Shown: positions 18,426 to 26,953, numbered from the stretch's first letter. The stretch: 64,000 bases of DNA from CBDFLD01 sp965249005 (GCA_965249005.1 CBDFLD010000021.1:62001-126000); one strand, 5' to 3'. Translations and numbers: made by a program. The notes: generated by a model not told the origin, from the sequence alone.

Positions 18426-19745
18426 ATGCCGCGAGACACGTTGACGGTCGTTGATAATCGAACAGGCGAACAGTATGAACTACCCATAACGACGGGGACT
18501 ATTCGAGCTTTGGATTTGCGCCAAATCAAAATGTCTCCGGACGATTTTGGACTGATGTCGTTTGATCCAGCCTTCACCAACACCGCGTCCTGCCGCAGTC
18601 AGATCACCTTTATTGATGGCGAGAAAGGCATCCTTCTGTACCGCGGATTTCCCATTGAGCAACTAGCGAAAGAAAGCACTTATCTCGAGACAGCTTATCT
18701 GACTTTGAACGGGGAGCTACCCAACAAGAAGGAACTAGACAACTGGGCATACAACATCAAGCACCATACCCTGATTCATGAAAACATCAAGAAACTCATT
18801 GACGGATTTCACCACGACGCTCATCCCATGGGCATGCTCGTCAGTATCGTCGGTGCACTCTCGACCTTCTACCCGGAATCCAAGAACGTGTTCAACCGAG
18901 AGGTCCGGATGGACCAAGCGTTTCGACTCATCGCCAAACTGCCCACCATCGCTGCTTTTTGCTACCGCCATAGCGCGGGGCTCCCCTACTCCTATCCAGA
19001 CAACGATCTGAGCTACGCGGGAAATTTCCTGAACATGCTGTTCAAGATGACCGAGCTGAAATACAAACCGCATCCGGTTCTCGAACGTGCCCTGGAGGTT
19101 TTGTTCATATTGCACGCCGACCACGAGCAGAACTGCAGTACCAACGCCATGAGAAGCGTGGGAAGTTCCCAAGTCGATCCCTACGCCGCCATCGCAGCCG
19201 CGACCGCTGCTCTTTACGGTCCCCTACATGGAGGTGCCAACGAAGCAGTACTGAGAATGTTGAACAAGATCGGATCCAAGAGTCGCGTCCATGCGTTCAT
19301 CAAGAGCGTCAAGCAGGGAGACGGACGGCTTATGGGATTCGGACATCGCGTATACAAGTCCTACGATCCGCGAGCGAAAGTGATCAAGCAGATGGCGGAC
19401 CAAGTGTTCGAGGTCATGGGACGCAATCCACTGTTGGACATTGCGCTCGAACTGGAGCGCATTGCGCTCAACGACGACTATTTCGTATCGAGAAAGTTGT
19501 ACCCCAACGTAGATTTCTACTCCGGCATGATTTATCAGAGCATGAACCTGCCCGTAGACATGTTTCCCGTCATGTTCGCTATACCTCGAACTTGCGGATG
19601 GCTCGCTCAATGGGACGAAATGACGCAGGACGCGGAACAGCGGATCGCAAGACCCAGACAGATCTACACTGGACCCAAACGACGAGATTACACTCCGATC
19701 GAGCGCAGGCTGATTGAGGACCAACAGGGCGAGCCGGGTGGATAA
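18426..19745 (+). CDS. gltA: Citrate synthase (type II)
   Basis: 439 residues. It condenses acetyl-CoA with oxaloacetate to start the TCA cycle. The catalytic residues align with the hexameric Gram-negative type: H268 (YGPLHGGANE), H307 (GFGHRVYK) and D363 (NVDFYSG). The length and the N-terminal domain with GILLYRGFPIEQLA also fit this type. AGGAG lies seven bases before the ATG. The next gene on the same strand is an FAD/Fe-S dehydrogenase 66 bases downstream. Confidence 0.96.
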   Translation: MPRDTLTVVDNRTGEQYELPITTGTIRALDLRQIKMSPDDFGLMSFDPAFTNTASCRSQITFIDGEKGILLYRGFPIEQLAKESTYLETAYLTLNGELPNKKELDNWAYNIKHHTLIHENIKKLIDGFHHDAHPMGMLVSIVGALSTFYPESKNVFNREVRMDQAFRLIAKLPTIAAFCYRHSAGLPYSYPDNDLSYAGNFLNMLFKMTELKYKPHPVLERALEVLFILHADHEQNCSTNAMRSVGSSQVDPYAAIAAATAALYGPLHGGANEAVLRMLNKIGSKSRVHAFIKSVKQGDGRLMGFGHRVYKSYDPRAKVIKQMADQVFEVMGRNPLLDIALELERIALNDDYFVSRKLYPNVDFYSGMIYQSMNLPVDMFPVMFAIPRTCGWLAQWDEMTQDAEQRIARPRQIYTGPKRRDYTPIERRLIEDQQGEPGG

Positions 19746-19811
19746 AACCTCACGAGATCCGCGGGCACAATCGGCCGACGACTGGTCAGTTGCGGTATAT
19801 TGGTCTTCTAA

Positions 19812-22712
19812 ATGAATATCCAACCAACCAAGCGGTCCCGAGAGTCGCTCAGAGAGTACACCGAAGAGCTTCGCGGCTCGTTTTCGGGAGAGATTCGCCT
19901 CGATCGGGCATCCCGGGCCCTCTACAGCACGGACGCCAGCATCTATCAGATCGAGCCACTCGGCGTCCTGTTGCCGAAGAGCGCGGACGATGTGGTGGCC
20001 AGCGTTGCCCTGGCGGCGCAATACAAAATTCCGATTCTTTCGCGGGGAGGAGGGACCAGCCTTGCTGGTCAGTCAGTGGGCGAGGCTCTAATTCTGGATT
20101 TTTCGAAGTACATGAACCGGATCATCGACGTGGATCTAGCTGGTGAAAAAGCAACGGTTCAACCCGGAGTCGTTCTGGACCAACTCAATCGTCATTTGAG
20201 CCCGATGGGACGGATGTTCGGACCGGATGTATCCACGAGCAGCCGAGCCACAATCGGAGGCATGATCGGCAACAACTCGTGCGGCGCTCACTCCATCATT
20301 TATGGAAAAACCATTGACCACGTCTTCGAGATGCGGCGCCTTGTCCTCTCGACTGGAGAAGAGATGACAGCGCAGGAGCTTCTGCCCGAACAATGGGAAA
20401 GCAAGGGCACGAAAAACGGGCATGAAGGAAAAATCTACGGCTCCCTGCGAGGGATCATCGATCGGACAGAGAGTGAAATACGACAGCGATACCCTAAGGT
20501 GATGCGTCGCGTGGGCGGCTACAATCTGGATGCCCTGCTGGCCGCTGAAAACCCAAACCTGTGCAAACTCATCGTTGGATCCGAGGGAACGTTGGCCACA
20601 TACACTGAAGCTACTATTGGGCTGGTCGCAATCCCTTCACACAAGGCACTCACTGTTCTACACTTTCGAGAACTGGTCGCCGCCATGGAAGCCGTCCCCG
20701 CGATCCTAGAGCACGCGCCCGCAGCAATCGAGTTGATGGACCGAATGCTGCTTGATCTCACCCGTTTGCAGCCGGCCTTCAGAAAGAGAATGCAGTTTGT
20801 CGAGGGAGACCCGGACGCCGTGCTGCTCGTCGAATTCTATGGCGAGTCCGAAGGAGAACTACGGGCCAAACTCAGGCAACTGGATCAATCGCTGGGCACG
20901 GCCAACGGACAAATCCGCAGCGTACACGCAATCGATCCACGTGCCCAAGCGGACATTTGGTCGATTCGAAAGGCAGGACTGGGTCTGTTGTCCAGTATTC
21001 GCGGAGATTCCAAACCAATCGCTTTCGTGGAAGATACGACCGTTCACACTGAAAACCTTGCATCGTATGTGCGTCGCTTTCGCGAAATCCTCTCCCGGCA
21101 CGGGACGCAGGCGGGCTTCTATGGCCACGCATCTGTTGGCTGTCTTCACATTAGACCCTTGATCAACCTGAAAAAGGGAACACAGGTGCAGACGATGGCT
21201 GACATCGCGGCGGCCGTAAAAGACCTTGTGCTCGAATTCAAAGGCGCCATGAGCGGCGAACATGGAGATGGACTGGCGAGAAGTCACTGGAACCGTGAAT
21301 TATTCGGACCACAACTCTACGCTGCGTTTCAGGATCTCAAAGCTGCCTTCGACCCCATCGGCATCATGAATCCTGGGAAAATTGTAAATTCCCCCGCCAT
21401 GACCGACCACCTCCGGTATGGGTCCGACTATGAGTCAAAAGCCCAGGCGACGCACTACAACTTCGAGTCGGAAGGTGGTTTCGTTGGAGCGGTGGAACAA
21501 TGCAACGGCATGGCGGCCTGTCGAAAGCTCGATTCGGGTACGATGTGTCCATCCTACATGGCCACCAGGGAAGAGGAACATTCCACGAGGGGTCGGGCAA
21601 ATCTACTACGAGCGGCCTTTTCCGGAAACGACGCCATCGAGAGCATACCGGACCATCGGCTCCTCGAGGCACTCGATCTCTGCCTCGAATGCAAAGCCTG
21701 CAAAACAGAGTGCCCAGCCAACGTCGACATGGCAAAAATCAAAGCAGAGTTCCTGGCGGGCTACAACGCTCGACACGGTACCCCCGTTCGATCGTTTCTC
21801 CTCGGAAGAATTGCCTGGCTGAACAAGATCGGGTGCGCGCTGACTCCTATTTCGAACTGGGTTCTTCATTCGTCCCTGCTTCGGCAAACGGTCATGCGGA
21901 CCCTGAGAATACATCCGGATCGCCTTCTTCCGCCTTTCGCAAGTGAGACGTTTCAACGCTGGCTAGATCGCAATCCTCAGCCGACCGGTGAGGACAAAAA
22001 GGTCGTGCTTTTCAATGACACATTCACAAATTACAATGAACCCTGGATTGGGAGAGCATCGTTGAAGCTGCTCCAGCATGCCGGAGCTCAGGTTCTCATC
22101 CCACCCGTCGTCTGTTGCGGCAGGCCCATGATCTCAAAGGGCCTTCTCGATCAGGCCAAGCGCAACGCGTTGCGAAACATCTCGCTCCTTGCTCCCTTGC
22201 TGGAGAATGGGGCGGTAATTATCGGGTGTGAGCCCAGTTGTCTTCTCACCTTACGTGACGAGTATCCACAATTGATCTCTTCCCGAGAAGCACAACTCTT
22301 CGCGGACAAGACATTGCTGCTGGAGGAATACTTGGTTGACGAACTGGAACATGGTCGTTGGAGTCCGCGTTTCCGGAACAACGCACAATCGCTGCTACTA
22401 CACGGACATTGCCATCAGAAGAGTCTCGCAGGAACAGACGCTTCGAAGCGTCTGTTGAATCTGCCCCGAAACTTCGAATGTCACGAGACCGACTCGGGTT
22501 GCTGCGGAATGGCGGGGGCCTTTGGTTATGAATCGGAACACTACGACATCTCCATGGCCATCGGCGAAAGGCGTCTCTTTCCCGCTGTCCGGAGCGCGGC
22601 ACCAGCCACGGAGATTGTTGCGTCGGGCATCTCATGTCGACAGCAGATCCAGCACGCAACCGGGCGCCCTGCTCGGCATATTGCCGAGGTCATGGCCGAC
22701 GCGCTAGACTAG
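19812..22712 (+). CDS. FAD-linked oxidase fused to Fe-S (GlcD-GlcF / YdiJ-like) dehydrogenase
   Basis: 966 residues in two modules. Residues ~30-530 form a PCMH-type FAD domain and C-terminal oxidase lobe (SRGGGTSLAGQSVG, NNSCGAHSIIYG, GHASVGCLHIRP, SGEHGDGLAR). Residues ~560-960 carry two 4Fe-4S motifs (MAACRK...MCPSYMAT and CLECKACKTECP) and two CCG domains (VVCCGRPM and DSGCCGMAGAFGYE). This is the architecture of YdiJ and related D-2-hydroxyacid dehydrogenases that pass electrons to the quinone pool. Likely substrates are D-2-hydroxyglutarate or D-lactate; sequence alone does not decide. It follows gltA in the same direction. Confidence 0.9.
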   Translation: MNIQPTKRSRESLREYTEELRGSFSGEIRLDRASRALYSTDASIYQIEPLGVLLPKSADDVVASVALAAQYKIPILSRGGGTSLAGQSVGEALILDFSKYMNRIIDVDLAGEKATVQPGVVLDQLNRHLSPMGRMFGPDVSTSSRATIGGMIGNNSCGAHSIIYGKTIDHVFEMRRLVLSTGEEMTAQELLPEQWESKGTKNGHEGKIYGSLRGIIDRTESEIRQRYPKVMRRVGGYNLDALLAAENPNLCKLIVGSEGTLATYTEATIGLVAIPSHKALTVLHFRELVAAMEAVPAILEHAPAAIELMDRMLLDLTRLQPAFRKRMQFVEGDPDAVLLVEFYGESEGELRAKLRQLDQSLGTANGQIRSVHAIDPRAQADIWSIRKAGLGLLSSIRGDSKPIAFVEDTTVHTENLASYVRRFREILSRHGTQAGFYGHASVGCLHIRPLINLKKGTQVQTMADIAAAVKDLVLEFKGAMSGEHGDGLARSHWNRELFGPQLYAAFQDLKAAFDPIGIMNPGKIVNSPAMTDHLRYGSDYESKAQATHYNFESEGGFVGAVEQCNGMAACRKLDSGTMCPSYMATREEEHSTRGRANLLRAAFSGNDAIESIPDHRLLEALDLCLECKACKTECPANVDMAKIKAEFLAGYNARHGTPVRSFLLGRIAWLNKIGCALTPISNWVLHSSLLRQTVMRTLRIHPDRLLPPFASETFQRWLDRNPQPTGEDKKVVLFNDTFTNYNEPWIGRASLKLLQHAGAQVLIPPVVCCGRPMISKGLLDQAKRNALRNISLLAPLLENGAVIIGCEPSCLLTLRDEYPQLISSREAQLFADKTLLLEEYLVDELEHGRWSPRFRNNAQSLLLHGHCHQKSLAGTDASKRLLNLPRNFECHETDSGCCGMAGAFGYESEHYDISMAIGERRLFPAVRSAAPATEIVASGISCRQQIQHATGRPARHIAEVMADALD

Positions 22713-22731
22713 AATAGGTAAAGTTCAACTT

Positions 22732-24147
22732 GTGAGGCCGATGCGAATTTACAATAGAAAAGAACCACTCTTGACGCAGGATCGTCCTGGCGTCCGATCG
22801 TTGTTGAAAACAATGCCAGCTCACTGGGTGCTCCTCTCGTGGGTGCTTCTGTTGTCTTTTCAGGCCGCCTGCTTGTTCGGGAAAAAGGACAAGGGTCCGC
22901 AGTATCCGACAGCCCCGGTACAAATCGTTCTTCTGCCGTTTAACATCCCGGACGGTAGGGACGATTTGCGCTGGGCGTCGATCGCCGCTGCTGTAGCGAT
23001 GGCCAAGGATCTCGAAAACGCTCAAGACCTCGAGGTCGTTCCTCTCTGGGTTGGCTTTCCCGCCGCCGTCCAGGCCCGCGCCGGTAGTCGCGCGCTAACG
23101 AGCGAGACCGCCGCCTTTGTGGCCAGTCGGGTCAGTGCACAGTGGACCGCTCTCGGAACGATACTTCCATCCGAGAACAAGCTATCCGTTCAACTCGACT
23201 TTATTCCGGCCAAGCCCAGCCTCATTGCTTTTCGTTACGAGAACGAAACCAGCCTGGATTCGATCGGCAACCAGTTGAGTAGCGCATACGAACAGTTCTT
23301 GCGCTACCTCATTGCTCGCCCGATCAAAAAAAAGGGGTTATTTGCCGTCGAGCCCTATCGAGAAATGGCACGGGCGATCGATCAGGAATACGGGTGGTTT
23401 GCGAGCGCATCCCCCGGCAGCGCGGATAAAGCAGTTGCCGAGTTGGCCCGCGAAGACAACCGTCTGGCGAGGCTTCTCTTTGATCCAGACGTCTATCCTC
23501 AGCAAATCTCGGGGTCAACCGGCACGCCGAGGCCAACGGCTACACCCCAGCCAACCAAGCCTCAACCTGCGCCGGCCGCCCCCACGACCGCGACGGCACC
23601 GGAGCCTGACCAAACCGCTCCGACCAAGGGAAAGGTCCAGGCAGCTACCCGGACGGCAACACCGCCTCCGCAGGAAAGAGAAGAGGAGGTAAAAAAGCGC
23701 GCCCCCCCACCTGTCCCGCCGACTCAAAGCAAGCCAGACCGAGCTCCACAGCACGCCCAAGCGCCCGAAACATCTTCACGGAATACCAAAGAGCGGGTGT
23801 CTACTCAGCTGCCAACTCCGTCTCCGCCCCCCGCGAGCGCCTCGGCCAGTCAACGCCCCCCGGCCAGGCCTCCTTCGAAGCCTATCACTTCCAACAGCAC
23901 GCCGGCGCCGGCAGTCACCTTTGTCCAGGTCTTCGCCACGCAAAGCCAGGCGGGCGCCGAATCAAAAGTGGTTGCATTGACCGACCGAGGCTACCAGGCG
24001 ACGGTTCAGCAGGTTCAAATCCCCGATCGCGGCACCTGGTACCGCGTCCGGCTGAAGATCGAGGGGTCGCGGGAGAAGGCCGTGACGATCGCCAATGCGC
24101 TCGTCACGCAGGGCGTCATCGAGGAGTATTGGATCCTGAAGGAATAA
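22732..24147 (+). CDS. Putative lipoprotein with C-terminal SPOR domain
   Basis: 471 residues. Residues 28-47 form a lipoprotein signal ending LSFQAAC, so the mature protein is probably lipid-anchored. Residues ~60-260 are a folded region of unknown type; ~265-390 are a Pro/Thr/Ala-rich linker; ~395-470 form a SPOR domain (TFVQVFATQSQAGAESKVVA through WYRVRLK), which binds denuded glycan strands at division septa. The starting codon is uncertain: GTG at 22732, ATG at 22741, or the ATG at 22813 that gives a normal-length signal. A cell-envelope or septal role is likely. Confidence 0.65.
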   Translation: MRPMRIYNRKEPLLTQDRPGVRSLLKTMPAHWVLLSWVLLLSFQAACLFGKKDKGPQYPTAPVQIVLLPFNIPDGRDDLRWASIAAAVAMAKDLENAQDLEVVPLWVGFPAAVQARAGSRALTSETAAFVASRVSAQWTALGTILPSENKLSVQLDFIPAKPSLIAFRYENETSLDSIGNQLSSAYEQFLRYLIARPIKKKGLFAVEPYREMARAIDQEYGWFASASPGSADKAVAELAREDNRLARLLFDPDVYPQQISGSTGTPRPTATPQPTKPQPAPAAPTTATAPEPDQTAPTKGKVQAATRTATPPPQEREEEVKKRAPPPVPPTQSKPDRAPQHAQAPETSSRNTKERVSTQLPTPSPPPASASASQRPPARPPSKPITSNSTPAPAVTFVQVFATQSQAGAESKVVALTDRGYQATVQQVQIPDRGTWYRVRLKIEGSREKAVTIANALVTQGVIEEYWILKE

Positions 24148-24309
24148 TCGAGACCGCCACGGAGTCTAGCAGCCTGATTGGTAAAACTCCACATGAGAGA
24201 TTCTTTGCCGCACGAATCGACTCTCCTACTGCGCTTCGACTAAAATCGACGCATGGCTAATGGGAAAAAAGAAACGCAAGTCGAAGCAGAAAAGCATGTG
24301 GGTGCCGAC

Positions 24310-24563
24310 TCACAGACATTCTCCACCGAAGGAGTGCATCCCACCCTTTCGTACCAGCGATTGAATCAGGTGCTCGTACGAAGCGCAGGACGTCTTGTAC
24401 GATCTGCTTGAGATCGAGCAAAGTCGATTACCATACCATCGTGCTTTTCCCCCTCGATTCTCATTTCGACCTTATAGGTATGGCCGTGCAACTCGCCACA
24501 TCGAGGATGCTCGGGCAAGACCTGGGCACAGTCGATGTACTCGATAACGCAGAGTCTTTTGAT
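24310..24563 (-). pseudogene. Degenerate 6-carboxytetrahydropterin synthase (QueD/PTPS-like)
   Basis: The minus strand encodes, in one frame, RLCVIEYIDCAQVLPEHPRC and then GELHGHTYKVEMRIEG and GMVIDFA, a near-perfect match to the core of the QueD / 6-pyruvoyltetrahydropterin synthase family (catalytic Cys, LHGHTY zinc ligands). Homology continues in a second frame (DLKQIVQDVLR) and a third (YEHLIQSLVRKGG), so at least two frameshifts are needed (near 24420 and 24385), and a stop occurs at 24310. The first zinc-ligand His is Q (CAQ for CAH) and no start codon precedes the conserved region. It is a decayed copy; queuosine or folate-like pathway partners are not nearby. Confidence 0.8.
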
Positions 24564-24730
24564 GGATCGTGATACTCTCGAGGGAACTGGATTCAGTAAA
24601 CACTATAGCTCGTCGTGGCCTGGCGTGCTGCTCGATCATACGCTCGATTGACTCCCAATGCAGCGGGTTCAATGAAGACTCCGCCGCCCCGGGGCGATTG
24701 CTATTTCCGCTCTTGCATTGTATCGATTCG
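24564..24730. other. Spacer between the queD-like pseudogene and the IS1595 element
   Basis: About 170 bases, ending in the T-tract that became the insertion site. A short minus-strand frame (24472-24672) overlaps the pseudogene and has no independent support. I see no gene here. Confidence 0.4.
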
Positions 24731-24738
24731 TTTTTTTA
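24731..24738 (+). repeat. Left target-site duplication of the IS1595 element
   Basis: The octamer TTTTTTTA abuts the left inverted repeat and recurs in the same orientation immediately after the right inverted repeat. Eight-base duplications are characteristic of IS1595-family insertion. Confidence 0.85.
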
Positions 24739-24761
24739 GGGAATTATAAGAAACGCTTGAC
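24739..24761 (+). repeat. Left terminal inverted repeat of the IS1595 element
   Basis: Begins GGGAATTATAAGAAAC and ends GCTTGAC. Compared with the reverse complement of 26735-26757 the only difference is C versus T at position 16. Confidence 0.92.
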
Positions 24762-24791
24762 GGGGCTGAGCCAGGGGTGTAGGGTTCCTGA

Positions 24792-25445
24792 ATGCAAAGG
24801 TGGGCACTTCCTTTTGTCGTCTGGCTTATCCTTTTTATCCTATCGCTCATCTTCGGGATGCCCGGTCACATTAACAACCTCTGTTCGTGGAGGGGGTGGC
24901 TCAAAGTGAGTGACTGGGGTGCCCAACAGTGGATTTCTGGGGGGTTGATTCTCGCCTCAACAGTAGTGCTTATTGCCTATTTATGGTTGCAGAAAATCAA
25001 GGAAGGGAAGCTCCAGATCCCGAAACCGAAGATTGATCCAGCCGAGAGCGGATGGGACGATCGCGGCTACCACGGCCTATTTCTCAAGAATGTTGGTGAT
25101 ATCAAAGCGTATGATGTCGTCATGGAACCCTTGCAGATGGGGAAATACCCTATAGAGTTCACTGGTCCTGAGGTCTCGCAGCTGGAGCCTGGAGATAAGT
25201 GTTTCTTTCACCCAAATGCGGCCCCAGCTATACTCCTAAAAAATACTCCATCTGGTTGTCCTATCTTTAAGGTGCTCCGCGGCTGGCAAAGGGAAATGGG
25301 CGACAAACGGAGTGCAGAAGCGAAGGGCCGAATCAAGTACAAAGATAGGAATGGGGTGGACTACGAAACGAGATACACGATTGGCGTGGATGTGGACGCG
25401 AATGACGGTCTAGTCGTAAGGATCGAGACTGGTTCTAGGAAATGA
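24792..25445 (+). CDS. Passenger gene of the IS1595 element: membrane-anchored protein of unknown function
   Basis: 217 residues. Two hydrophobic helices (about 4-24 and 47-66) are separated by a short loop, followed by a soluble domain of ~150 residues that appears beta-rich (GYHGLFLKNVGDIKAYDVVM, then a positive patch GWQREMGDKRSAEAKGRIKY, then YTIGVDVDANDGLVVRIETG). The GLFLKNVGDIKAYDV segment resembles immunoglobulin-like domains that follow membrane anchors in many uncharacterised proteins. It lies wholly between the inverted repeats and starts 30 bases inside the left one, opposite in direction to the transposase. I do not recognise a named family and cannot assign a function. Confidence 0.65.
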   Translation: MQRWALPFVVWLILFILSLIFGMPGHINNLCSWRGWLKVSDWGAQQWISGGLILASTVVLIAYLWLQKIKEGKLQIPKPKIDPAESGWDDRGYHGLFLKNVGDIKAYDVVMEPLQMGKYPIEFTGPEVSQLEPGDKCFFHPNAAPAILLKNTPSGCPIFKVLRGWQREMGDKRSAEAKGRIKYKDRNGVDYETRYTIGVDVDANDGLVVRIETGSRK

Positions 25446-25546
25446 TCGCCGTGTCGGAGAATTACAATATGAGAAATAGGCGAGGGTTTAGGGTATGACA
25501 AAGCAGGAACGTGAAGACATCAAAGCCCGTGCTTTGCTTAGGCTCC

Positions 25547-25672
25547 ATGAGTCTAAGCACGAGGTATCCGCACACCGAAGAATACAGGGATGCTGTCCAG
25601 AGGCGAGATTACGCTCAAGGTGAGTGCAACGATCTTGGCATCGTTGGGCTCTACCCAGAAAGAAAGTCATGA
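25547..25672 (+). CDS. Possible 41-residue ORF in the IS1595 passenger region
   Basis: The frame reads EEYRDAVQRRDYAQGECNDL then GIVGLYPERKS, with gene-like composition. Its TGA overlaps an ATG (ATGA at 25669) opening MRKRPDYGDAAPGDLVRALM, reminiscent of small phage and plasmid proteins with a YGDATPEDLARAL-type start. That second frame soon runs into the antisense of the transposase gene, so it looks cut off. A competing 42-residue frame starts at 25495. These may be remnants of a small operon captured by the element. Weak support. Confidence 0.3.
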   Translation: MSLSTRYPHTEEYRDAVQRRDYAQGECNDLGIVGLYPERKS

Positions 25673-25723
25673 GAAAACGACCTGACTATGGAGATGCAGC
25701 CCCAGGGGATTTGGTGAGAGCCC

Positions 25724-26704
25724 TTATGACCGGGCACCGGAAGACAACCCGTTATCTGCAGTCAGTGCCCGATACGTCAGCCTCTTCTCGACCAGATTCA
25801 CAACAACTTGTCGCATCTGATGCAGGGTGTCAGCATGACGAAGATTGTGCTTCCCCGCAAACTCCCGAACATAGCGGTCCAGATGCTTAGGACTGATCTT
25901 ATGGAAGACTCCCGTATGCGCCCGCTTCAACATCGACCAGAAGCTCTCGACGCCGTTGGTGTGGGCCTTGCCCCTCACGTACTCGCCGACCGAGTGCTTG
26001 ACCGTCTCATGATTTGGCAGGGTGTGATAGGTCAAAGCATCATCGGTGTAGATTCTGGCTCCAGGCTCAACGTGCTCCATGATAAAGCGGCTCATGGTCT
26101 CGCTCTTGGTATTCGGGACAACTGTGGCCTGGACGCGGTTGCTAGCTCGGTCTTTGATTCCCGCTACGGCGGTCTTGCCAACTGGACCTCGGCCTTCCAG
26201 CTTGGCTCTATTGGACTTGCTCATATTCCTGCGCTTGCCACCCATGTAGGTCTCATCGACTTCCACAGGACCGGAGAAAGGGGCTCCGTTGTCCGTGCGG
26301 GACCAAGCCTCACGAATCCGGTGGAGCATGAACCATGCGGCGGGCTGGCTGACTCCGATATCCCGGTGCAGCTTCATGCTGCTGATGCTCTTGAGGCTCG
26401 TCAGTTCCAGGTAGATGGCCACGACCCACTTGCGGAGGTGAATCTTGGTGTGCGCCAGTGCGGTCCCAGTTCTGACCGAGAAGTAACTCCGGCAATCGGT
26501 GCACCAGTAGGGCATCGGCTTTGCGTTGGGGGTCTCACTGGTGTTGAGGCTCCCGCAGTGTCCACAGCACCGGCTACCGTCCCAAAGCTGGTCTTCAAAC
26601 CACTTGGTCGCAACCTCTTCATTGGGAAACAATTCGAGCAACTGGAGAACGGTGAGACCCTTGCGGTGAGACTTTCCAGGTGCTTTGTGCTTTGTCTTTG
26701 TCAT
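25724..26704 (-). CDS. IS1595-family (ISXO2-like) transposase
   Basis: 326 residues from the ATG at 26704. The N-terminal zinc ribbon is complete (C47, C50, C68, C71 in CCGHCG and YWCTDC). The ISXO2 catalytic domain follows: VEVDETYMGGKRR (D150), RIYTDDALTY (D221) and HTNGVESFWSMLKR (N250, E253). Residues GKTAVAGIKDR and FSVRTGTALAHTKIHL are standard family blocks. The last ~11 residues read into passenger DNA. The ATG has no Shine-Dalgarno sequence and lies about where transcription should start, suggesting a leaderless message. An upstream ATG at 26743 would extend into the inverted repeat and is unlikely. Confidence 0.93.
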   Translation of the reverse strand: MTKTKHKAPGKSHRKGLTVLQLLELFPNEEVATKWFEDQLWDGSRCCGHCGSLNTSETPNAKPMPYWCTDCRSYFSVRTGTALAHTKIHLRKWVVAIYLELTSLKSISSMKLHRDIGVSQPAAWFMLHRIREAWSRTDNGAPFSGPVEVDETYMGGKRRNMSKSNRAKLEGRGPVGKTAVAGIKDRASNRVQATVVPNTKSETMSRFIMEHVEPGARIYTDDALTYHTLPNHETVKHSVGEYVRGKAHTNGVESFWSMLKRAHTGVFHKISPKHLDRYVREFAGKHNLRHADTLHQMRQVVVNLVEKRLTYRALTADNGLSSGARS

Positions 26705-26710
26705 GGAAAT

Positions 26711-26739
26711 AGTATACAAAAGGAGAGGGGAAATGTCAA
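26711..26739 (-). promoter_or_regulatory. Transposase promoter overlapping the right inverted repeat
   Basis: On the minus strand TTGACA (26739-26734) and TATACT (26716-26711) are separated by exactly 17 bases, a near-consensus sigma-70 promoter. Five of the six -35 bases belong to the inverted repeat. The predicted start point, about seven bases past the -10 box, falls on or next to the transposase ATG. Confidence 0.75.
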
Positions 26740-26757
26740 GCATTTCTTATAATTCCC
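26735..26757 (-). repeat. Right terminal inverted repeat of the IS1595 element
   Basis: Reverse complement of the left repeat with one mismatch in 23. It includes most of the transposase -35 box, and a TATAAT hexamer (26748-26753) that faces outward toward tRNA-Leu. Confidence 0.92.
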
Positions 26758-26765
26758 TTTTTTTA
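26758..26765 (+). repeat. Right target-site duplication of the IS1595 element
   Basis: TTTTTTTA, identical to and in the same orientation as the octamer at 24731-24738. Confidence 0.85.
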
Positions 26766-26807
26766 GCATACTCTGGCCTGCGAGGTGCAGAGAAGACTCA
26801 GGTCCAT

Positions 26808-26892
26808 GCGAAAGTGGCGGAACTGGCAGACGCGCTGGATTTAGGATCCAGTCCCGCAAGGGGTGGGGGTTCGACTCCCCCCTTTCGCACCA
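26808..26892 (+). tRNA. tRNA-Leu (anticodon UAG)
   Basis: An 85-base class II tRNA with encoded CCA. The acceptor arm GCGAAAG pairs with CTTTCGC before A-CCA; the anticodon stem CTGGA/TCCAG encloses TTTAGGA, giving anticodon UAG for CUA-type Leu codons. A variable arm (CCCGCAAGGGG region) and the T arm GGGGGTTCGACTCCCCC follow. It starts 42 bases after the right duplication of the IS1595 element, so the insertion probably split it from its original upstream promoter region. Confidence 0.97.
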
Positions 26893-26953
26893 TTGAACCG
26901 GACGGTGAAGATGGACCGATTCGATACGTATCCACTGCTGCCGAGGAACTGTT

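Larger units (their letters stand above)
24739..26757 (-). mobile_element. Complete IS1595-family insertion sequence with passenger region
   Basis: The 2019-base element is bounded by 23-base terminal inverted repeats matching at 22 of 23 positions and flanked by the 8-base direct repeat TTTTTTTA. It holds an ISXO2-type transposase on the minus strand (25724-26704) and about 940 bases of extra DNA with a two-helix membrane protein gene on the plus strand and short frames. Ordinary family members with a transposase alone are near 1 kb, so roughly half of this copy is passenger. It lies between the queD-like pseudogene and tRNA-Leu. Intact ends, the duplication and an intact transposase suggest recent and possibly active transposition. 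Confidence 0.92.

Noticed and set aside
24253..24411. A 52-codon plus-strand frame beginning MANGKKETQVEAEKH
   Set aside because: It is the antisense of the QueD-like pseudogene and has no supported start site.
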